From positions 123,694,849 to 123,758,848 of the forward strand of contig OW121849.1 of assembly GCA_933228895.1 (NCBI GenBank): DNA of 64,000 nt, read 5' to 3'. The position numbers were made by a program, and so were the translations under genes. This document shows, piece after piece, positions 24,701 through 36,726 of this stretch (positions within the stretch are counted from its first letter, which is position 1; every line of letters starts with the position of its first letter). The notes beneath the pieces were generated by a model. That model was not told the DNA's origin. It saw only the letters and a program-made list of their open reading frames with translations, and did no database searches. The stretch comes from Platycnemis pennipes. Lineage: Eukaryota > Arthropoda > Insecta > Odonata > Platycnemididae.

Positions 24701-26740
24701 TAACAGTATTTTCTGTGTTTTACGATGATAAGCATATGAGTGAGCTGTCTGGGAAAAGCTGAAGAATGAAATGAAAAAAATAACCAATGAAGTCTCAGCT
24801 ATGCTGAAGACAGTGCTTGTTTTTTTCTTTTTGTAAGTAGTTTTTTTTTGGCATTCTACTCTCCTCTCTGGATTCATAGCTCTGGTTTGTGTTCGGCAAT
24901 TATAGAAAGGTTTTTTTTTGCAATATCCTGACAATGAGCACCTTAAGTAGAGCACTTTAAAGCCATTATTCTAACCATCGGACAGGGCGTTGTAAACAAA
25001 GCACCCCTTGGCACCCTCGACATGAGACTAATGCTGACGCCAGGTTTATGCCCAACCGTCCTCCCTTTCCTATAAATCCTACTTATGCCCCACAAACCAT
25101 CAGTCCCCAAAGGGGCGCAAATGGCCTCTGCTGACGTTCGCCTTTCCAGAATAACTACGACTACTGCTTCTCGGGATAATGTGCATACAATAAAGTACGA
25201 CCTGGAGAGACAATGACTTTTAAAGGTTAAATGCGATGTGTTCCGTCAGGACGTTTGCCCCCGCGGTGCAACAAGATAAAAAATAACACGCGCATCTAAG
25301 AAAGGTGAGAGAAGGGGGGGTGAATGAGGGTTTTTATCAATTTGTCCAACGGCCAATAAACTCGCTTCGTTAAGGTGAAGGACAGCTGGGGCGCCAGGAA
25401 AGGAAGCGGTGAGAGCGGACAGGATGGGAACTATGAGACGTGCGTCGGTTGGGAAAAAAAATGACAAGAGCCCTGCCGCAGCTTATGGTAAGGTATGCGA
25501 GCAGAGAGAGAGAGAGGAACAATCGCACGCGGCAGCCCAGTCACCGGAAATGCTAGCAAATAGAGAAATGGAACAGCAGGCGGGATCATTCGTGACCGGA
25601 CTCTTTTATGCAAGCTTTTAAAAAGTCGTGATTCAGATCGGGTCGACAGCGTGGAGGAGGGTGATAACCCAAGGCACATGGAATTCTCGGACTTTCTAGT
25701 AAAGGAATCGGTGTAATACCCGACGGGACTGGATTCCCGAAGTCAGCGAATGCCACCTCTACGGAAGGAAAGGTACGGACTCAATGCACACAAGGAGCAG
25801 CAGTAGGAAAAAAATATTCCGGAAAGTTACTTGCGTGTTGTATTATCACCGGTCAGCTATTTCCTGTATATCTTCAAAAGTTAGAGAAACGGTGTATGGT
25901 GGACATTACGGTGGTTGCGGTTGGTTAATGTATGCATTATGGAATTTCACAAACTTTTGGAAGGATACGTCAGGATCATCTAATCAAATGAATTCCCTAG
26001 CCATTGAGCCTCAACCCGATCAGACTGGTACCATTCAAGTCCACATGATATCTTCAAAAGCCACAAAAAGATCTGCTCAAACTCATGTGTGACATATAAG
26101 GATTGGATACTGTTCGGTGTAACTTGGTGGAAATTCATGATGAATTATGCATTCATATATTCATGATACATAGTTATTACTTATTAATTTGTTATAAAAT
26201 GGTGTGTGATCATTGCTTGCAGTATATCGAGCATCTTTTACCAGAAAATGTGGAATCAATCGATCCGCTATTAATTGATAAATTAATCCTTAACCTGCAG
26301 TTCCTCTCCAAAAATTATTTCTTGTGAAGCAGTAGTAGATTGTAGAGGACGTCTGACTTCAGCACTCATCTGCGTCCTTCAGAATAGGTGTACATCATTG
26401 CATGGGAAGGGAGTTATTAGGGAGCAAAGTAAGGGTGAAAGACACCCGGCGTCTGTATTACCATCCTCTTTTCAGAGGTGTCATTGATTCTTTTGTTTAA
26501 TGCCCCATCCGGCTGATGAGGTACTGTACTTGCGCAAGCGCTCTCCATAAAACATTCAAGAAGTGGTCTGGATGACACTGAGAAACTTCTTCTAGTGCCG
26601 GGATTCGAGCCCGGGAATTTGATAAGAAATATTGTACATGTACCAACGCATGAACCAAATCACTAATACTTTTTTTATAGGTTCAATGAGCGAATCGATG
26701 GTGAAAGTGAACCTTAAGAGATCCTCCCCTCTCATCTCCT
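24701..26740. other. gene-free stretch with two unrecognised short frames
   Basis: Forward frames of 102 codons (25784-26092) and 74 codons (26103-26327) have fairly balanced composition but match no family I know. In the second, a possible splice acceptor (GCTTGCAG ending at 26221) precedes a 34-codon open stretch to a TGA. A lone box-B-like string on the reverse strand near 26595-26616 may be a worn SINE. Confidence 0.35.
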
Positions 26741-27420
26741 CTGATCGAAGGGACCCAAAAAGGGCCCGAAGCGGAAGAAATCGAGCCTAGAAGCAATCCC
26801 GCACCCCTTCACGAGGTGCGGAGACTTTTTCTCCCTCGTTAATCAAGTGCAGAGATTGGACCCGCTTCCTTATCCTTAGTGGAGTGGAAAGTCAATCGGG
26901 AGGCAATCTCTGGGGAAGATTCCACCGAAATTTCCCCGAAAATCGCCCTCGTGCGAGAAATCGACTCTTTGATACTGCGGCGGGGCGAAAATCACTTCGG
27001 TCGAATCTCACTTCGACTGCACGGTCAGACTCTCGAATCTCCCGGTCTCTCGGGAGGAACCTTTCCTTTGCACTTTCGTGTTTTTCCTTTATATCGCCGC
27101 AAGAATGTCCGTTGCGTGTGCGCGTCGGAGATGATGCGTGTCGAATTCGGCGTGATTAGATTGCGAGGGCGAGGTAGTGGGAACCGGTGGTGGGGTTTTT
27201 TTTTGGGGAGATTGGGAATGACGGGCGGCCCGGAAGGTCGGATGGGAGCAGTGGGCGATGGGAGGTCGCGGGATTGGCGCGGGCAGCGGCGTCTGAAGTG
27301 GCCGGTTGCGACTGGGAGGGGGAGGACGGTAGAAAAAGTCGAGTTCCGAGACGGGGAAGACGTCTTGAGTCGCTGTTGAGAGTGGAAAAAAAAGACCAGG
27401 AGCCGCACTAACCGTTGACC
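26741..27420. other. CpG-rich patch with overlapping open frames
   Basis: GC-rich with very frequent CpG. A 166-codon forward frame (26879-27379) overlaps reverse frames of 127 and 111 codons, and all are rich in Arg/Gly or Pro/Arg. High CpG in an AT-rich genome can mark an unmethylated promoter or first exon, but no splice-consistent coding sequence continues from it. The patch ends about 145 bp before the palindrome at 27565. Confidence 0.4.
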
Positions 27421-27564
27421 GCAAACTTCTGTTCTTGTCGGAAATGACGACGCGATGGGGAGAGAAAATAAGGAACTAATTTTATTTTCAAAACTTTTTC
27501 AATCCTATCTTACCATAATCATAACCCGTGCCTAATCAAGATCTGGTGCTTTCCCGGCGTATCT

Positions 27565-27764
27565 GCTGTGTGAAGGTTTCTCGGGTCCTCCACCGGGTTA
27601 TTGCGTCCATGTCCGCCGACGTTTCGATTCCTGACTCGGTCATCGTCTTCAGGGCTTCTGAAATGAAGAAGCCCTGAAGACGATGGCCGAGTCGGGACTC
27701 GAAACGTCGTCGGCGGACATGGACGCAATAACCCGGTGGAGGACCCGAGAAACCTTCACGCAGC
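27565..27764. repeat. 200-bp imperfect palindrome with hammerhead-like motif
   Basis: Arms of about 95 bp (27565-27659 and 27667-27764) around a 7-base loop. They differ by a 3-base indel and a few substitutions. The right arm holds CTGAAGA (27674-27680), a perfect internal hairpin CGAGTCGGGACTCG (27688-27701) and GAAACGTC directly after it. The left arm carries the same on the reverse strand. CTGANGA, hairpin, GAAAC is the order of the hammerhead ribozyme core, and similar strings occur at the ends of Penelope-like retroelements (family knowledge). Extra bases separate the core from stem II, so self-cleavage is doubtful. No Penelope ORF is present. Confidence 0.8.
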
Positions 27765-29260
27765 GTGCCTAATTACTTTCAAAATGTATCAAATATCGTA
27801 ATGAATTCAATTTTTTTCTACCTGAGCATGGAACAACCATTATAATATTCGTCTCATTAATCTTTTACGTCAAGAACGGGCTTTTTTTAGAAGTAAAGTC
27901 ATTCATTTCTTCTTAGCTCCTTTCACTCATGGTAACAAAGACTGTGGTTAATTTCTAGCTAATGTCTGATATTGTTTGGTGTTTTCAAAACCTTCTCCGT
28001 TTTTTTTATCTCAAAACGAAGAATTTTACTCTGACAGATCCATAGCAACGTGGTCGTGTTAGTTCATATTCCGAGATGTACGAACTAACTCGGTATTATA
28101 TCAGAAGCTTTTTCAATAAACGCTTGTTATAACACGAATATCTGAGAAGCAATTTCAGTTAATATTCTCAGCACGTCCGAGATAAATTATTACGTTGGCG
28201 TTATGCAAGGCGTTGAATACTCAGGTCTTGCTGCAATACTCTCGCCCCTTGGGGCTATGCAAATTCAGCGCGCGGAAGCTCCACCTGGCCTCAAATCCGA
28301 AGGAATTATTCCGTAGGCGCCTTTGAGTTTATGCGGACAACATTGAGAAGAATAATGCCTCTTTTGCGCATGACTTGTGCATACAATAGTACTGTGGTTC
28401 AATTTGGTTTATTGTGATTCAGTGCTCTGAAATGCATAGATCTGTGTTTCGTGATGAAAAATATTGCGAAGGTGCTATTTCCGAAGCAATACTTACCGTA
28501 TAAGGGACACTGTTACCTAGGTCTTGGATTTTAGTTATTCCAAAGGCAAAAATTATATCGAACCATCCAAACTAAAATATCAATCCAGACATAAACACAA
28601 TATCCATGCCCTGGGTGAGATTCGAATCGCCGTATTTGGGTTGTCAGGCCAGCGCATTACCGACCTGGTGTCCACTCCCGGTCCATTTAGGGAGTCTGAA
28701 TTTCAAAATGTTTTCTCGAGCAAGTTCACTCACGCTCTTTAAGAGTTATAGGACTTTTAGAAACGTTGGCAAGATATCGGCGTCGATATTAACCTGCCCA
28801 GAAGATCATACACCAGTTTCTCCACTTTCACATTTCATTGCCATGGGAGGTGTGCTACACTCGGAGCGTTCCTTATATTGCTGTCAAGTGAAATGATACC
28901 TTACGTTCTAGAACGATCCAGAAATGACAGCAGTAAATATCGCGGCCGTTATCCTTCGATCTTCGGAATAATCCTTTAGCCAAGGCTTTTAGTTACAAAT
29001 CCATTCAGCGTCACTGGAGTCGATTTTCATCATATTGAATACACTAACACCACAGAGGATTGAGCTCTGAAATTTCGGACGAGGTATTTCTCAGAATATT
29101 TTCCCTTTCCCCGCAAATTATGTTGGAATTTTACGCCGTAGAAGGATTCGACGACAACAAAGGCGATCTTGCGGTCGTTGTCCTTCGATCCGAGCTTCGG
29201 AATAACCCGTCAGTCAACAGTGGTAAATAGTTCAATGGTTGTTTATACAAAAAATTGTCA
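27765..29260. other. gene-free stretch
   Basis: Apart from the SINE-like head at 28.6 kb, nothing was recognised. Forward frames of 72 and 96 codons overlap that SINE and are treated as chance. Confidence 0.45.
28612..28672 (-). mobile_element. tRNA-derived SINE head fragment
   Basis: On the reverse strand, CAGGTCGGTAATGCGCTGG resembles a pol III box A region, and GGCGATTCGAATCTCACCC holds a box B (GATTCGAATC). Order and spacing match a tRNA-like SINE head. The body and tail could not be delimited. A decayed tRNA pseudogene is the alternative. Confidence 0.5.
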
Positions 29261-29263
29261 CCA

Positions 29264-29302
29264 AAAGCCCTGATGATGCCACAATAAAGAGGCGAAACGT
29301 TG
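29264..29302 (+). other. hammerhead-like CTGATGA...GAAAC motif
   Basis: CTGATGA (29270-29276) is followed by GCC, ten unpaired bases, GGC and GAAACGTTGG (GAAAC at 29294-29298). The order matches a hammerhead core with a 3-bp stem II. A T separates the core from the stem and no convincing stem III partner was found upstream, so activity is unlikely. Similar strings occur in Penelope-like element ends. It is most likely a retroelement remnant. Confidence 0.35.
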
Positions 29303-29439
29303 GTAAAATTGGTGTTTCTCTATACGACCAAAGTACTCCAGAAAACTATCCATTTCAACAATGGTACCGAATGGAAAGCTTGGAGTTACAAGTTGCATGA
29401 AGATTTCTGATGGAATACACCCGTATCACTGAAAGGTGA

Positions 29440-30005
29440 GCGCTGCAACTCTTGTTTCGGCGTCTTGCAGTGTTTTTTTCGCGCATTTGTCTGAAAAAAA
29501 AGTTGGCTTCTCTGAAATCGTGCAGATTGTGGGGAAGGGTCTGTGGGACCAATGGCATTGAGGAGGAGGGGAGGAGGAGGGGGAAGGTCGCAGGACAGCC
29601 CGAGGGTGAGTTGGGGAGGGGGATGGCTGAAGTGCGTGTCAGCCTACAGGTTCGGAGCGGACTGACTCCGAGGCGGGGTGGGGGCAGAAACGGGAGCAGG
29701 GCGGGGGCCTTGGAGTGGGGAGGACCGGTGTTCGGAGTGTAGCGCCTTCCTCCCCCTCCCTCGGTGGCCTTCAAGGAGCCGCCCAAGAGCGTTCGTCTGC
29801 TATGCGGAGCAAAGGAGCTTAGCTGTTGTGAGGGAGGGAAAAAGGATGGAGAATTGTGGAGAGAGGATTGGGAATCCCCGGGAAATATTGAGACGATATA
29901 TGATGATTGGGGAGATTGCGGGAATGTAGAGGTTGAAGCGTCGGAAATGGAGGCGAATGGAAGGAGGAAAAAGGCCTGGGACATTCGTTCTGCGCGATAG
30001 TGACG
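29440..30005. other. GC-rich purine-biased patch
   Basis: The plus strand is purine-rich (GGAGGAGGGG-type tracts near 29560-29720). The longest frame in the window, 255 codons on the reverse strand at 29355-30122, spans it. It is open because its strand is C/T-rich, and the product is Ser/Pro/Leu-rich low complexity with no domain. It is not supported as a gene. Confidence 0.45.
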
Positions 30006-32618
30006 TTGGAGTGGGCTAAACCAAGTCATGCCAAGACCACGAGAGAGCAGTTTCCATCTACTAAACCCAGTTGTTGCCAACGCAACACACTCCATTTCGA
30101 ACGCCTTGTGGAAGCGTATCATGATTCAATTTTTTCGTATTTTTATTACGTTGGATTATGTTGAAGCCACGCGACATAACACCAACTGGAGACGAACTAA
30201 TGAATTCAGCTCTTTCTCAACCATTCCCATAGTATTTCGTGGAAGGGAAGGCAAACACTTGATTTTACAAGGCCATGTATGAATTTTTGTCACCTACAAA
30301 AATCTGCATATGGTGAATTATGATATTTTGTACACCTTGAGATTATTTAATAGCGGAAACTAATTCATATCTCATCTTCGTTTTTCTCTACCGGCTAGGG
30401 TAGATTTTGCGTACCACTTGAAAACTATTTTATACGCTTATGAACTTTTCCTGCGCTATTACTTCTGTTATTTGCCCCTTAAGAATCATTTTTTTCCTCT
30501 CCATAAGGTTTGCAAATATTTATTTGGAAGTTACCTAGTAATTGGAACAGTTTTATGATTTCAAATTTGGTCTTACCTTTGAAATTTGGAATTAACCTTG
30601 GAATCTAGAAAATACAGAAATAAACATTGCCATATCCCATTTCACTATGCTTTCCGAGATGCTTAGGTTCAGGAGAAATGTCTGCTAGATATTGAGGGAA
30701 GAAAGCATTGTTTGACCTGTTCATGCAACCTTGGTTTCCAGGTACTTTTTTTCAAGATTAAAGTTTTTTGGAGGATAAACTATCTTCAGAGCATTTGTCT
30801 TCTCATACATGTTGGACGCATCATGGTTGTTGCTCGCATGGGGAAGAATTTTGCACGTAGGAAACACGTGGCAACTTATACTGGAGCCAAAGTCACGGAT
30901 AGTTGTTAGAAATAGATCGAGCCTTCGAGATCACCAGCGTGAAGAAACTTTGATGATTGCGCCACTTTAGGTTTTTAGCATATGTAATAAAATGTTGGCA
31001 CTATCACAAGTGCACATTTTTTGCATCAATATAACATGCTAGTGGATGGAATAAGGGAGTGGGAAGGGGTGAGATGAGGGGAGTGGGAGGCGGGAGGAGA
31101 AGGGTTTCCGAGGTTCGAAGGACGACGGGTGTGTCGGTTAAGGCGTGGTGGGGCGGGAGGAGGGTGGGCGAGGATGTTAAGGGGTGTGGGCGTGGTGGGG
31201 GTAGGGGGAAGGCCCTGGTATGGAGAAGGGGAGGAGGGCGGACGAAAGATAGATACACGGTGGAAGGCAGGAATCATGGTCGTGGATGCCTTGCTCTCAG
31301 AAGCCGTTCAAGAAAGGAAGACATCCATTGCAAACTATAGGAAGAATATTATATCATTGAAACTATAATGAACTACGTGCTTTTATACTCTTCGTGCGTA
31401 CATACTCTTCACTTACTTTCCTATCGGGGTAGCGCAGTCGGAAAACCCAATAAATGAAAGAGGACCTCTTAAATCACATTGACCCACGTTTTTTTCGATC
31501 GTTTGATCATTATTTCCTTTCATTTCTATCAAGTCCTTGTATTTTGGACTTTCACCTGTAACGTTGACCATGCCATCGAGGCAAATTCCGTCCGTACATC
31601 TCCACAACTGGAACATCCAATGAACAATCTTTCCCTCTCCAAAAACCCATTCATACCTCAACCTATCTCTGCTAGGTTTGCCGAAAACACCTTAATTGCC
31701 TAGTACCCATATGGCCTGAACTTATCCTAGTGTATCCTTGCTCCATCTCCACACAGTCTAAGGAGTTGTTTCTAATATACTTCTGCAGTGATTACAAAGG
31801 ATAAACATTCTATTATCATTGTTTCCTGTACTATTATCATATTAGGCAGGAACTTGTTTATGTATGGGATATAATATGTCCAGTAATTGACCATTAGTAT
31901 TATCCTATTGGATCGTTTGCTGTTCGTTTCCATGAAATTTCCATTTTTCTTTCTTGATTTTCCTCTTTTGTGGACCGGTTACAATCTTTTGAGACTGCGA
32001 ATATTTCAGGAAAACGTAACTCAATTACTCTCCATTTGCTTATAATCTCTCAATTTGAGGTGCAGGATTTTTTGTAATTACACCATCAACCGCCATGCAT
32101 CGCGCATTAATCAATCTTTCGAGCCGCCTGCCTTCCAGGTGATTGCTCCCACAGATTGCCTTACTAATGCCGCCAAAGAAGATGGTTCCCAAACAGTTTT
32201 GGACGGCAGGTGTCAGTGACCAGTGAAGGACGGTCGATGCGTGCAAGGAGTTGGGGAAGTGGGGGAGGAGGAGGAGAAAAGTATAGGGTGAGACCCGATA
32301 AGTGCAAAGACTTGGCTAAACGATAGAGCGAAATGGAGAGGGATGAAAAAGCGTCTTCACGCTCGATTGGCCAGATACATATGACCAGGCTGGAAGAGGT
32401 CCAACGAATATTAGGCGTGGAAAAAATATTTTGACAGGACAATGTCCGGGGTGTAAGTCAGTGGCCTTGTGTGAACGTCTTCGTGTCGAGATCATGTACC
32501 TCCTTCGTGTGTGTGGCATTCATCATGGTCAGTAAATAATTTTTAACATTTTTTTACCGGCCGTGTGATAGTATTTGTTTTTATATGAGATAGTATTCAT
32601 GTTGCGTGCTTGGGAAAC
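30006..32618. other. gene-free stretch with a G-rich patch
   Basis: Mostly AT-rich, except 31.04-31.26 kb where the plus strand is G-rich and short complementary frames open on both strands. A further purine-rich patch lies at about 32.25-32.4 kb. No repeats shared with the rest of the window and no RNA genes were recognised. Confidence 0.45.
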
Positions 32619-32619
32619 A

Positions 32620-32725
32620 CTGGCCGACCGCGGTAGCCGCGTCATTAATGTGCCGGCATGGCAACCCAATGGTGGCGAGTTCTAACACCGCCTCGTGCAT
32701 GAATTTTGTGTTTCTCATAGACTTA
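32620..32725 (+). mobile_element. tRNA-derived SINE fragment
   Basis: GGCCGACCGCGGTAGCCGCG resembles a tRNA 5' half with box A. It is followed by GCCGGCATGGCAACCCAATG and GGTGGCGAGTTCTAACACCG, a box B carrying one or two substitutions from GGTTCGAAYCC. The following GCATGAATTTTGTGTTTCTC looks like SINE body. Pol III-type organisation supports a tRNA-derived SINE. The box B damage suggests it is inactive. Confidence 0.6.
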
Positions 32726-33422
32726 ATTAGGTTAGCCAATACTATTCTTAAGCACTTGTGACACCTGGGCCTCGATCACGGATCTTCATAACGCGTGCAC
32801 TAGCGTTATCGTTATTTATTGATTAAACTTATCTCAGAGAGAACGTGAAATCCATTCTTCATTTTTCGTACAGCACTTCAAATCGCTTATTACGATCAGT
32901 GGAGCGAATTTTATAGACGATTATGGTTAACCCTGCGCTACTCTAGGGGTAAGCGTTAAGATAAAGATTGCGATAACGCGAAAGATAGATCCGTGATTCC
33001 ACACCTGAACCGAATTCTTTTGCTGCTAAGGGAAACGTTAAACAGTCACTTCGTCACACACTCATTTCGGCTGGACTGAGGCAGTCAAAGATTAAACTCG
33101 GAAAATACTACTGTTATTATCATCAACCATTCGTAACTTCGGAGCATTACATCCGAAAAATCTCGCAACGGAGCTTTATTTACTAATGTCTTCTAGCAAA
33201 TCAGCGTGGGTATAATGTTTATGCTGGAGGTAAGCTCCAGCCTTGCACTCGAAATCGCGACCTTAGCTTTGGTAGGTAGGGCCAACGGGGCTCCCTTCAA
33301 GGGCTTCCTTCAAGGTCAGCAGACAGTGAGGATGGAGAAGAGAGGGGAAAAATCGAAAAGAGAGGGAAATGGAAGCATTCTCGTGGTGGGCACAATCTCC
33401 GACCCGATCCAGAAGATTACTC

Positions 33423-33426
<4 letters not shown>

Positions 33427-33463
<37 letters not shown>
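33427..33463. repeat. (AG)18 microsatellite
   Basis: About 37 bases of uninterrupted AG dinucleotide. It keeps frames open on both strands nearby, which accounts for the 90-codon forward and 64-codon reverse frames. Confidence 0.97.
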
Positions 33464-33469
<6 letters not shown>

Positions 33470-36372
33470 GTGTATTGAGCAATTCCCAAAGCCTAGAGGC
33501 GGGAATTAATGCATTACGAAATAAATCAATTGGTATAATGATATACAGTCTATATTTTGGGCTCAAAAGAGTCCAGTGGTTCTTTGAAATTGTCTCATAC
33601 CTGCTGGACATGAGGAAAAAATATATTTTTTAAATTTATAACGGAACAGGAATTAGTTGGCGTTAATCTTGCAATGCCTATTTGTATTTAGTCTTTGCAA
33701 ATAAAAACTAGAATAGTCTTATTTCGATCAGGTAACACGAGTGACGCAATAAGTGTAATTGTTTTTTGTGGCTTGCATGGGAACTTCTGTAATGGTCGGA
33801 GCTTTGCACAAGCGAATCCTTACTGGTGTTTTCGTACTGAAGCCTGATGGTTTCACTCTGAGACCGCACTAGTTTATTTAGCCAAAATTAATAGTGTTAA
33901 TTAGTATTAACATGCAGTACCTACTAAGTGCATAAAATGTAGAATTATTTGACAGTGACTTGACAATGTGGTTAGGAGACAGAGGTGACTAATTTATAGG
34001 AGAGTGACATTATAATAAGGTACAGAAGGGATGGAAGTTGAGATAGGCGATGGTGGAGGAGCGGGTAGTCGATGATGTGAGCGTGGGACGAAGCGTTGAG
34101 GGCAAGGAGATTATATTCACCATAAGGTCTCACTCAAAGGTCTTGGGATGCAACCCACACGCGTTAAGGGGGAGGGAAAGAGCATGCGTCACCACCTATT
34201 ATCCTCCTGCAACCGTCGAATAATACGTCCGCTGCTCGTACATAGTGACAAGAACCGCAAATCATATCTCAAACCTCATTAAAGGCTTCTCTTCCTGCTC
34301 ATTAAAGACTTTAACTTTTTTTATGATCTTAAGAGTATGGAATGCATTTACAAAGCTCATCTGGCGAAGATTTTCGTGTTTATTTTTATTTTGCTTAAAT
34401 GATATCGGCTCTGCACCTAGTGGTCCTAGAACTTATGAAAATAACGAAATACAATTCTTTATTTTCATAAGTTGGCTCCTAGGTGCAGATAAGGTCAGTA
34501 TCGGTTGATTTCCACAAATGCCATACTTCAGGCTATTTATCGAAAATTAGTGAAAGAAATTAACTTTCACGGGACGATCACCTGTTATACTTGGGCTCTA
34601 ATTTGATTTCCATTACTTTGCTCATAAGTATTTTGTGATGAATTTATATTTTTTAACGCATAAATAATCTCGACACTGAGTTAATGCAGTTCTATTAGGA
34701 TTAAAATAGTTTTATTTCTCATCGTATCTTTTACTTTTTATCTTCGCCTCATCACCAGTACTTCTTTTGTACAATTTGAATCATTGTTTTCGATACTTAT
34801 TAAAATGTATTGCTATGTAGGTTTGCTGTAGTTCTTGAGTTCTGAGATAAGCAGTAAATTTGTTCACATAAGAACTAATCAATTATGCCATGGTTACTAG
34901 TTACCTATACCTCTATTTCTCGGCTAGAAATGGCTTTCGTTAATATAATGGAAAAAAAAGTTGATATATAGAGAGCACGAAGGTCGCTGACGATCTTGCA
35001 TTGTCTTTCCTCCCGTGTCCATGCCAACAGATTGCAGCTGCCCTTCAAGGCAATAACTCCGAGACAAAGAAAAATATATGAACTTAAATTAAAAAACATA
35101 ATAATGAATTCTTGTGGCTAAAAAACTTTAGTTTACCGAACTTGACATTCAAGTTTAGTCTCTTGCATACGAAAATTTGGCACTGGCCCCGTAATCTGAC
35201 ATTACTCGCTTTTATTTTGAATTTTTATTTTTTTGCATGGTTGAAACGAAGCAAATGGTAATTTAATGACCATAGTTAGTCTGTCGGAGGGTTATTTGGT
35301 CAATTAAGGAGAGAGGTGGGAAGGAGGAGGGAGAAGATGAGAGAAGAAGAAGAGAGATTAGGAGAGAGAAGGTGGGAGTGCTTGGAGGGAAAGAGATGAG
35401 AAATAAGAGACGGCATTAGCATTTTGTCTCTCTCTCCAGAAATAATCCTTGATGTGCGCGGAATGTAGAAAGAATTAATAAAGAAAAATACATTAAGGCC
35501 GATAGGAATTTTTTACTGCGGCCTCGATGACGGATGGTCCAGATTTATTCTGCCGCTGAGCTCCAGTGAGATATTTCCAAGTGAGATTCCGGGGAGAACT
35601 TAAGAAGGAAAATTGAGGCACATACTAAACCGCTATACACGTCAGAAGGTCATCCAAGACTGATACTTCGTCCTATCGCGTTCTCGGAGTGATATGCGCC
35701 CTTGAAAATGAAGGTTTTCCTCATCACTTCCCTACATTTTATTTTTACTTTATTTTTTCTTTATTTTGTACATGGGTGCGCTGTCCCATCTTGCAGGTTA
35801 ATGTGGTTTCTACTCGCTTGTGATCTGTTGAACACACCACATTGCTGTCGTATTTGAGGTAATAGAGTGACGGGCATTAATTCTATTAAATAGGCGTCTG
35901 GATCAAATCCTACCCAGGGTATTGATGTGTAGGTATCCGTAACGAAATATTAACAAGCACTTAACATTCACCCATGGTTTGCAAAGAAGTTTTTAGTTAT
36001 ACTTATTACATTCACCCGTAAACTCCTTAAATGGTTTTGAGTCAATAAAAAAAGGTTGCCGAGGTAGAGTAGGTACAATAGGATAACATTATAAGCAGCC
36101 ATAATAACCTGGTATGTGGATTAAATATGTGTTGATTAATTTGTAGTATAACCGAAATATTTCTTTGTTAACGCATGTGAATTGCATCCTTGCGTATCAA
36201 GTGGAATAAATACAATAAAATACTTAAATACATATGCTTAATGTGTTTGTAAAAATTAGGTTCCTTCTTAGTTACTAATTATTTGGTATTGTGGGCATGG
36301 TGCACGTATATGTAATACCAGTGTGTCTCACATGCTTAGTGAAATGATTTAGATGCATATCTGTACCAATAT
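33464..36372. other. gene-free stretch
   Basis: Contains a hairpin at 34.4 kb and a purine-rich tract at about 35.31-35.41 kb (GGAGGAGGGAGAAGATGAGA-like). Frames do not exceed 87 codons. Nothing else was recognised. Confidence 0.5.
34411..34488. repeat. interrupted hairpin
   Basis: CTGCACCTAG and AACTTATGAAAATAA on the left pair with TTATTTTCATAAGTT and CTAGGTGCAG on the right, across an internal mismatch of a few bases and a loop of about 14. Arms are about 30-34 bp. It could be a small foldback insertion or the stem of a transcribed hairpin. No second copy was seen. Confidence 0.7.
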
Positions 36373-36432
36373 TGCATGTTTGGTAATATTTTAACCCATG
36401 CCAAGCTACCCTTGAAGTGGCTTACGAGGTAG
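36373..36432 (+). mobile_element. diverged LINE 3' tail
   Basis: GCATGTTTGGTAATATTTTA, CCCATGCCAAGCTACCCTTG and AAGTGGCTTACGAGGTAGAG follow the order of the LINE tail seen at 42.6 kb (GCATGTTTGGTGAGAATTCA, CCCCCTGCCATACACC, TTGGCTTGCAGGGTA) with many substitutions. Only the tail remains. It is older than the 19.4 kb copy, judging by divergence. Confidence 0.5.
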
Positions 36433-36726
36433 AGGATATGAAATAACTAAAAAACCTTCGGAGTTCGCCAGAGATCGGTAGTAACCGCATGCAGCAGGTA
36501 CATATGTATTCACCAGTGAATAGTGTACGCTGTAGTAATTAGTTAAGGCCTCTTCGCGAGCACCTTGTTTTCGCAGTCTCGCGGGAGGGAATTTGCCAGG
36601 GTTGATTGCAATAAGGAGTTTGGATCTGCCAATAAATATCTAATGCTTCCGTGATTGCTACAATGAAGGATTCTTTTTACGTTTTCCCTATTCATTCCGC
36701 TTTCCCCGATTAGAAAGCAACGCCTT

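Noticed and set aside
25868..26060. Repeated ATATCTTCAAAAG at 25868 and 26046
   Set aside because: A 13-base match with no similarity around it, likely chance in AT-rich sequence.
26595..26616. SINE from a lone reverse-strand box B-like string
   Set aside because: No box A at the right distance and no shared body, so a chance match cannot be excluded.
26879..27379. 166-codon forward frame
   Set aside because: Overlaps two reverse frames in CpG-rich sequence. The product is Arg/Gly-rich with no known domain.
29355..30122. 255-codon reverse-strand open frame, the longest in the window
   Set aside because: It lies over a purine-rich plus strand. The product is Ser/Pro/Leu low complexity with no domain, and forward frames overlap it. 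Open by composition, not selection.
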